Positions 58,079 to 64,000 of a stretch of DNA of 64,000 nt are shown one piece after another. Where the stretch lies: assembly GCF_964656455.1 (NCBI RefSeq), contig NC_135715.1, positions 40,744,603-40,808,602 on the forward strand. Direction: 5' to 3'. A program made the translations under genes and the position numbers. The DNA comes from Halichoerus grypus. Lineage: Eukaryota > Chordata > Mammalia > Carnivora > Phocidae. Each line of letters begins with the position of its first letter. The stretch's first letter is position 1. The notes under the pieces are model-generated. The model saw only the letters and a list, made by a program, of their open reading frames with translations. It made no database searches and had not been told where the DNA came from.

Positions 58079-58152
58079 ATCTCCAGGTTGGGAGTTTAAA
58101 CCACACATTGGCGTAGAGATTGCTTAAAAATAAAATCTTCAAACAAAACGAT
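57984..58152 (+). mobile_element. Old CAN-type SINE carrying (TG)27
   Basis: Head GGGACATCTGGCTGGCTCAG, AGAGCATGTAACT, then a TG run where CTCTTGAT should follow, GATCTCCAGGTTGGGAGTTT, and AAAATAAAATCTTCAAA end without a CT stretch: an older, shorter SINE type. TSD ataatgtaaagatata (57968-57983) and ataatgtaaagctata (58153-58168), one mismatch. Confidence 0.87.
58022..58075. repeat. (TG)27 microsatellite
   Basis: 54 uninterrupted bases of TG inside the old SINE; the longest pure dinucleotide run in the window. Confidence 0.97.
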
Positions 58153-58252
58153 ATAATGTAAAGCTATATCACCTCATAACTGTAAGAATGGATATTATCA
58201 AAAAGACAAGAAAAACAAGTGTTGACAAAGATGTAAAGAAAAGGGAACCCTT

Positions 58253-58490
58253 GGGCGCCTGGGTGGCTCAGTCGTTAAGCGTCTGCCTTCGGCTCAGGTC
58301 GTGATCCCAGGGTCCTGGGATCGAGCCCCTCATCGGGCTCCCTGCTCCACGGGAAGCCTGCTTCTCCCTCTCCCACTCCCCCTGCTTGTGTTCCTGCTCT
58401 CGCTATCTCTCTCTGTCGAATAAATAAATAAAATCTTTAAAAAAATAAAAAATTTAAAAATTTAAAAAAATTAAAAAAAATAAAAGAAAA
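58253..58490 (+). mobile_element. CAN-type SINE, second arctoid subtype, perfect TSD
   Basis: GGGCGCCTGGGTGGCTCAG, GTCCTGGGATCGAGCCCCTC, TGCTCCACGGGAAGCCTGC, CTCCCACTCCCCCTGCTTGT, then a long A/T-rich tail. Perfect 18-base TSD aaagaaaagggaaccctt at 58235-58252 and 58491-58508, within L1 sequence. Confidence 0.96.
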
Positions 58491-58700
58491 AAAGAAAAGG
58501 GAACCCTTGTGCACTGTTGGGTTGGAATGTACAACTGGGGCAGCCGCTATGGAAAAGAGAATGGGCATCCACAAAAAAAAAAAAAAAAAAAAAATAGAGC
58601 TACTCTATGATCCAACAATTCTACTACTTATCCAAAGAAAACAAACACACTAAATCAAAAATATATATGAATCCCTACACTCACTGAGACATTATTTACA

Positions 58701-58882
58701 GGGCACCTGGGTGACTCAGTCAGGTTAAGCATCTTCCTCTGGCTCAGGTCATGATCTCAGGGTCCTGGGATGGAGACCTGGCCCAGACACCCTGCTCAGT
58801 GGGAGTCTGCTTCTCCTTCTCCCTCTGTCCCTCCTCCCTGCTCATGTGTGCACTCGCTCTCTCTCTCTCTCTCAAATAAATA
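58701..58882 (+). mobile_element. CAN-type SINE
   Basis: Head GGGCACCTGGGTGACTCAG, AGGGTCCTGGGATGGAGACC, CT run, AAATAAATA end. Perfect 12-base TSD acattatttaca at 58689-58700 and 58883-58894. Confidence 0.93.
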
Positions 58883-59515
58883 ACATTATTTACAAAAGTC
58901 AAGATATAGAAATAACCTAAATGTCTATCAATAAGATGAATGGATAAAGAAAATGTGATACACAAACACATACACACACACACACACAGAAATATTATTC
59001 TGCAATAAAAAAGAGGAAATCCTGCTATTAGTGACAACATGAATAGACCTTAAGGGCATTATACTGAATGAAATTAGTCGAACAGATAAAGATAAATACC
59101 ATGTGATCTCACTGACATGTGGAATCTTAAAAAAAAAAAAAAAAAAACACAGAAGTTCACAGAGAACAAATTGGTGGTTGCCAGAGGGAGACAAGGGAAT
59201 TGGGATGGGCCAAATGGGTGAAGAGAGTCAAAAGGTACAATCTTCCAGTTATAAAATAAGTAAGTCATGGAGATGTAATGTACGGCATGGTGACTACAGT
59301 TAATAATACTGTGTTGGGTATTTGAAAGTTGTTAAGACAACAGATCTTAAAAGTTCTCATCACAAGAAAAAACTTCTGTAACTATGTATAGTGATGGATG
59401 TTAACTAGATTTACTTGTTGTGATCATTATGCAATATAAACAAATACTGAATCATGTGGTACAGCTGAAAATAATGTGTGGTATTTCAATAATACTACAA
59501 TAAAAAAATAAAACT

Positions 59516-60310
59516 AACTCTGGAAAACATAAGGAAATTTACTGAAAGAATACTTTATTTGGCAACTCACCAAATCAAAGGAAAATATAAAATTAAGACT
59601 TAAAAAAAACAGCTGCAAAAACTTATGGAGAGTCTCTTCTAAGCTACTATCATTGGGTCTATTTAACTCCAAAGTATATGCAGTCTGTGATACTCCACTC
59701 CACATTCAAATGCTCAGAAATGGAAACTAACTATATTGAATCACAGTTCATCCTTTAGTAAAGGCAAATTGGTAGCACTTGAGGCATGGTGACTGATAGT
59801 CTCAATATGACTTCATGGAATGTTAAAAATGTAGCTCTAGTGATGTTATTATTGATACAAGAACAGAGTATAAAAAGGAGGGAAAGAGAGTAAGTTGCAG
59901 GCTTAGCTTTTAATAAAATCTCAATTAGCATGTTATTGTACTAGACACTCCTCTAGGTTCTAACTAATCTCTTTCCTGCCACCACTGGTTTAGCATCCAC
60001 ACTATTTCTCTTCAAAAAAGCATGGCAATCACTTTAGCCTTTCTCCCTATCCTCTATTTTCCCACTTCCCTCTTGGCAATAGTCGTTTGAAATGGCCAGG
60101 TAGCAATCTCAGCCACTTTATCAGGCTTGTAATTATAATCTTTGGTGAAAGTTTTTCTCACAATTTGATTATGAACACTTCTGAACAAACTGAGGTCAGA
60201 GTCATAGAGATCCAGACAAAATTTTTAAATGAGTCATTAAATATATTCTTGCAAATCTTCACCCACACTGCTAGTTTTGGGTAACTGTAAATACACACAT
60301 ATACAAGCAA

Positions 60311-60352
<42 letters not shown>

Positions 60353-61120
60353 CCACTCAGGCAGTTAGAGAGGTAGTATATATTGTCCACTGGTTCAAAG
60401 AATTTATATCATTCTGCAAGAGACAATAATTATCAATATCATGGTTATTTATTCCCCAAACAAGCTTAGATACTAAGAAAGCAATGCCATTATTTCATGT
60501 AAGCATCACATGGGAGCACCACTGAGGTTAAACACAGTTGTTGACAGAGAGCTCGATGATAGCATAAACAGGTAGGCTGGGACAGTGTGGTTTACAACAG
60601 TCTTGTTTTTCTCTTGGATCTTTTTTATACATTATACTTGCACTTAATGATGGAATACTACTAAATAAGCTGCTCAGGTGATAACTAGCAGACAGTACTT
60701 AATTCACAATGTCAGCTAAAGCTGCATGGTTCCCAAGGTTCCCACTGCTAATTATTTAATATCCAGCATATGGACAATGGACAACAGCTGGACAGCTGAT
60801 GTCATCTACTTTGCCTCGAAAACCCTTACAGACCTACCAACCTGTTTGCATCCTGTTACTGGATATTATCTATTCATCGAGTATGTTTTTCACAGCATAC
60901 TTCATGTTATTTGCACCAGGAAGGCTACATCCATACAACAAAGACCACATTACTTCTATCAAGCTGACATCTTCTGTGGGCATAGCTACTATATCTGGAT
61001 TTGTACAACTGTTTTTTTCCTTTTATCCCTTCTGATGTAGAGGAATAATAACTCCCTCTCTTTGCTACCATGGACGCCTCCATACCCTTTGTTGGTTTTT
61101 CTTTTCTATGACTTCCAGAG
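59516..61120. other. No gene recognised
   Basis: Unique-looking DNA, less AT-rich at 60.7-61.1 kb, where two overlapping plus-strand frames (60726-61040, 60799-61035) exist. Neither shows a motif that I can defend. (AC)n at 60313-60350. Confidence 0.4.
60313..60350. repeat. (AC)19 microsatellite
   Basis: 38 uninterrupted bases of AC. Confidence 0.96.
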
Positions 61121-61234
61121 ATCTATAAATAGTTCCCTTATTAACACTACTGTTTTATCCCACTTGTGTGGGTAAAGAAATCTATAAATAATTCCCTTGT
61201 TAACCGCTACTGTTTTACACCACTTGTGGGGGAC
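61121..61234 (+). repeat. Two-copy 59-base tandem duplication
   Basis: Unit 1 (61121-61179) and unit 2 (61180-61234) share ATCTATAAATA, TTCCCTT, TTAAC, CTACTGTTTTA, C and CCACTTGTG at the same spacing with a handful of substitutions. Period 59 bases. Not transposon text that I know. Confidence 0.85.
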
Positions 61235-61937
61235 CTGAACTTGCTGCTCCCTGATCTCCTGGTTTTCCCACAATTCACTAAGAAGTTATTAGTTAGGTGT
61301 TCCAGGATGATGGCCTGTGGAAATGATGAATTGTCAAATGTCATTTAAGACTGTATTATGGCACAAATATTGAATATCATCTATTCTTAAAGCAGGAATG
61401 TAAAAGCTTAATTCCTGGTGATCTGTACTTGCCAGAATAGACAAGTTTTTAAAAAAGGAAAAAAGAAACACATTTACAGGCACATAACTCCTTCCCAATG
61501 CCAGGGGTTTATCACATTATCTAAAAAAAGAGACTATATCTAAAAAACAGCTATAATTGCACCACCTAATTAATATCCTTATAATCTATTGTCATTTTCC
61601 AATAAGTATCAGACTGCTGCACAGGTCAAACCAGGAAAATTACTGGGTAATAAATTATCTCTACAGCTGCACTATTCAAAATTTTGATTATTAATCTCCA
61701 TGATTCCCAAATGGATGCATTATTCCATTTGGATTGTTCTTTCAATAAATAGAAAGATTTATAACTGTTTCCACTTGGCTCCTCTTGAAAATGTTGAAAT
61801 TCTTTTAGATTCTAAGACTTACCAATTTAAAATTTGCAATCAGGTAAAGATAAAATAGCCAGGTTTTGGAATGAAGCCTGTAACAATTATGATTAAATTT
61901 AGCTGCATATACTAGCAACAATAAAATAAAAACTGAC
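61235..61937. other. No gene or repeat recognised
   Basis: Unique-looking AT-rich DNA. Confidence 0.45.
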
Positions 61938-62135
61938 GGGTGCCTGGGTGGCTCAGTTGGTTGAGCGACTGGCTCTTGGTTTCGGCTCAGGTCCTGATCT
62001 CATGGGTGGTGGGAATGGCCCCAAGTCAGCCCTGTGCTCAGTGGGGAGTCTGCTTGAGGATTCTCTCCCTCTTCCCCTCCCTCCACTCAACTCACGTGCT
62101 CACTCATGTGCGCTCTCTCTCTCAAATAAATCTTT
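61938..62135 (+). mobile_element. CAN-type SINE, left arm of an inverted pair
   Basis: Head GGGTGCCTGGGTGGCTCAG, older body GCGACTGGCTCTTGGTTTCG, CT-rich part, CAAATAAAT end. Its 3' end is the target of the opposite-strand SINE that follows; a few more of its tail bases (TCAAATAAATTTTTAAA) reappear at 62336-62352. Confidence 0.92.
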
Positions 62136-62335
62136 TTTTTTTTTTTTAAAGATTTTATTTATTTATTTGACAGAGAGAGAGATAGCGAGAGCAGGAACAC
62201 AAGCAGGGGGAGTGGGAGAGGGAGAAGCAGGCGTCCTGCTGAGCAGGGAGCCTGATGTAGTACTCGATCCCAGGACCCTGGGATCATGACCTGAGCCGAA
62301 GGCAGACGCTTAATGACTGAGCCACCCAGGCACCC
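62136..62335 (-). mobile_element. CAN-type SINE, right arm of an inverted pair
   Basis: T-run, AAAGATTTTATTTATTTATT, body CAGCAGGACGCC-type on the complementary strand, GAGCCACCCAGGCACC head. TSD tcaaataaatcttt (62122-62135) and tcaaataaattttt (62336-62349), one mismatch; the target is the tail of the plus-strand SINE. Confidence 0.94.
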
Positions 62336-62349
62336 TCAAATAAATTTTT

Positions 62350-62872
62350 AAACAAGATGAAAATTTTATTTCACTTTTTCCTTCTTTCGTAAATTCAGAA
62401 AGTAGACCATCAATTGAGAGTTTAACTCTTCCATATTCATCATGGACCCAATGTTTTTCTCCTATTGCATTCCTGCACTTGACTTCCTTCCTTCTTCTAT
62501 TTGCTACAGGCCACGGGATTGCTAGAAACACCACTGAGTTGGCACACCTCACACTGAATTTTTGTGGTTAATCTCACACTCTGACAAACATAAATCTTAC
62601 TGAGTTATCTACTGTTCTAACTACCTCCAAGCCACTTTATGATGATTTTCCATAATGAAGTTTGCTACTTAATGTGTTTTAATAAAGCATTTTATGCTTA
62701 AACAAGATAAAATGTTTTTTTTAAAATTTACTCTGGAAATTCTACCATTACACAGAACACCAAAACCTAGCAGAGATTTTGGCAAATAAAATTTTAAAAT
62801 CAATTTCCATTATGACTGTAGATATAAACATCTAAAGGAAAAAAAATATTACATCAACAGAATCATTAAAAT
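62350..62872. other. No gene or repeat recognised
   Basis: Unique-looking DNA. Confidence 0.45.
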
Positions 62873-62883
62873 ACCATGCATGG

Positions 62884-63085
62884 TTGGGGCTCCTAGGTGG
62901 CTCAGTCAGTTAAGCGTCTGCCTTCAGCTCAGATCATGATCCTGGAGTCCTGGGATCAAGCCCCTCATCAGGTTCCCTGCTTCTCCCTCTCCCTCTGCCT
63001 GCTGCTCACCCTGCTTGTGCAAGTGCTTTCTCCCTCTCCCTCTGTCTCTCTCTGTCAAATAAATAAATAACATTTTTTTAAAAAC
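62884..63085 (+). mobile_element. CAN-type SINE
   Basis: Mutated head TTGGGGCTCCTAGGTGGCTC, GGAGTCCTGGGATCAAGCCC, extra CT-rich text, AAATAAATAAATAAC tail. Perfect 11-base TSD accatgcatgg at 62873-62883 and 63086-63096. Confidence 0.92.
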
Positions 63086-63159
63086 ACCATGCATGGCTCA
63101 AACTTCAGGGACTGTAAGAAGGTTCAATACTAGAAAACATATTTTAAAATTCATCATAT

Positions 63160-64000
63160 TAAAAGACTCATATAAAGGAATATTTTAAAAAGGATAGCAA
63201 AATCAATAAAATTGAAAATAGGATATCAACGTAGAGAATCACTGAAACCAAAAGACAGTTCTTTGAAAGGGCCAATAAAATTGATAAGCCTCTGGCCAGG
63301 CTAACTAAGAAAAAAAAAAAAAAAGTGAGCACACAAATTGCTAATATTAAAAATGAAAGAGAGGACATCACTACAGATCTTAGATAAATTGAAAGAATAA
63401 TAAAGAATACTATGAACAATTCTATACCTACCTATTTGGTAACCTACATCAAATGCAACAATTCTTTGAAAGACACAATTGGTAAAAACACACAAGAAGA
63501 AATACACTTGAATAGGCTTATTTAATTAATGACATTGAATCAATAACTAATAACCTTCCAAAATAGAAGACATCATGCCCAGCTAGTTTTACTGGTGAAA
63601 TCTATCAAAAACTTAAGGAAGAAATTATATTAATCCTCTATAACCTCTTTCAGAAATGGAGGCAGAGGAAATACTTCCTAACTCATTCTGTGAGGCCAGC
63701 ATTGCCTTAATACTAAAACTAGAAAAACATACTATACAAAAACTATAAGCCAATACCTCTCATGAACATAGATGTAAAACCTTCAACAAAATATTAACAA
63801 ATCAAATCTAACCATGGAAAAATGCATTACAGAGCACAATGAAGTGGGATTTATCCAAAGTATGCAAGACTGGCTCAACATTCTAAAATAAATTAATCTA
63901 TCATATCAACAGGCTAATAAAGAAAAATCACATGATCATACTAATAGAAGCAGAAAAGGGATTTGACAAAATATAACATCCATTCATGATCAAAACACTC
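63160..64000 (+). mobile_element. L1 ORF2 middle portion, sense, cut by window edge
   Basis: L1 ORF2 order: AAGACAGTTCTTTGAAAGGG, CCAATAAAATTGATAAGCCT, TGGCCAGGCTAACTAAGAAA, CAGCTAGTTTTACTGGTGAA, TGTGAGGCCAGCATTGCCTT, ACTATAAGCCAATACCTCTC and GAAGCAGAAAAGGGATTTGA. That covers the linker after the endonuclease and the first RT motifs (F-T-G-E-I-Y-Q-K-L near 63587; N-Y-K-P-I-P-L-M-N near 63745). Several stops and shifts; it continues past the window. The minus-strand frames here are shadows. Confidence 0.87.

Larger units (their letters stand above)
58169..59515 (+). mobile_element. Old L1 3' end, sense, broken by two SINEs
   Basis: L1 order once SINEs at 58253-58490 and 58701-58882 are removed: ACCTCATAACTGTAAGAATG, GGGAACCCTTGTGCACTGTT, ATGATCCAACAATTCTACTA, AGATATAGAAATAACCTAAA, GTTCACAGAGAACAAATTGG, TGGTTGCCAGAGGGAGACAA, GATGTAATGTACGGCATGGT and CAATAATACTACAATAAAAA. 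3'UTR and last part of ORF2 only. Confidence 0.87.

Noticed and set aside
57876..58142. Minus-strand frame with a His-Thr repeat
   Set aside because: It is the translation of the (TG)27 microsatellite in a SINE.
60726..61040. Two overlapping plus-strand frames, one with a W-T-A-D-V-I-Y start
   Set aside because: Thought of a retroviral integrase remnant; the rest of the domain order is missing in all three frames.

Overview
The window is 64 kb of AT-rich mammalian nuclear DNA with no host protein-coding exon, RNA gene or CpG island that I can support. It reads as intergenic or deep intronic sequence. The organism is a carnivoran. About 27 tRNA-derived CAN-type SINEs are present, each with a head close to GGGCGCCTGGGTGGCTCAG, a CT-rich stretch and an AATAAA-repeat tail, along with carnivoran L1 3' ends. 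The SINEs carry neither the dog-type nor the cat-type diagnostic body. Young copies are of an arctoid type (TGCTCGGCAGGGAGTCTGC, and a second type with TCCACGGGAAGCCTGC). A musteloid, pinniped or bear relative is therefore most likely; this is inference from remembered consensus sequences.

Layout. 0-12 kb: unique AT-rich DNA with scattered SINEs, a MER5A-like element, an old L1 3' end, a MIR, L2 pieces, a CR1/L3-like reverse transcriptase relic at 10.84-11.02 kb and a 5'-truncated carnivoran L1. 12-19 kb: a long L2 (13.2-13.8 kb), an old LINE 3' end split by a SINE, and nested SINEs at 18.3-18.7 kb. 19-23 kb: an antisense old L1 and MIR pieces. 23.2-28.4 kb: a nearly complete but dead L1 on the minus strand, interrupted in its endonuclease region by a SINE. 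28-42 kb: mostly unique DNA with a Tigger-like DNA transposon, composite LTR remains, a 3'-UTR retrocopy (36.1-36.4 kb) and a 200-base assembly gap that cuts a SINE. 42-49 kb: MIR/L2 cluster, truncated SINEs, a short L1, a SINE with its head after its tail (47.4-47.6 kb) and an LTR-like element. 49.8-64 kb: the most insertion-rich part, with an old L1 broken by three SINEs, further L1 pieces, a tail-to-tail SINE pair and the start of another L1 running off the window.

No genes act together here. The content is a record of layered retrotransposition, best read through target-site duplications (TSDs) that give the order of events. I found no new biological system. The most unusual items are the permuted SINE, the 3'-UTR retrocopy, the open CR1/L3-like fragment and the inverted SINE pair. 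All boundaries were read by eye and can be off by several bases; family names of old repeats come from memory of consensus sequences and were not checked by a search.
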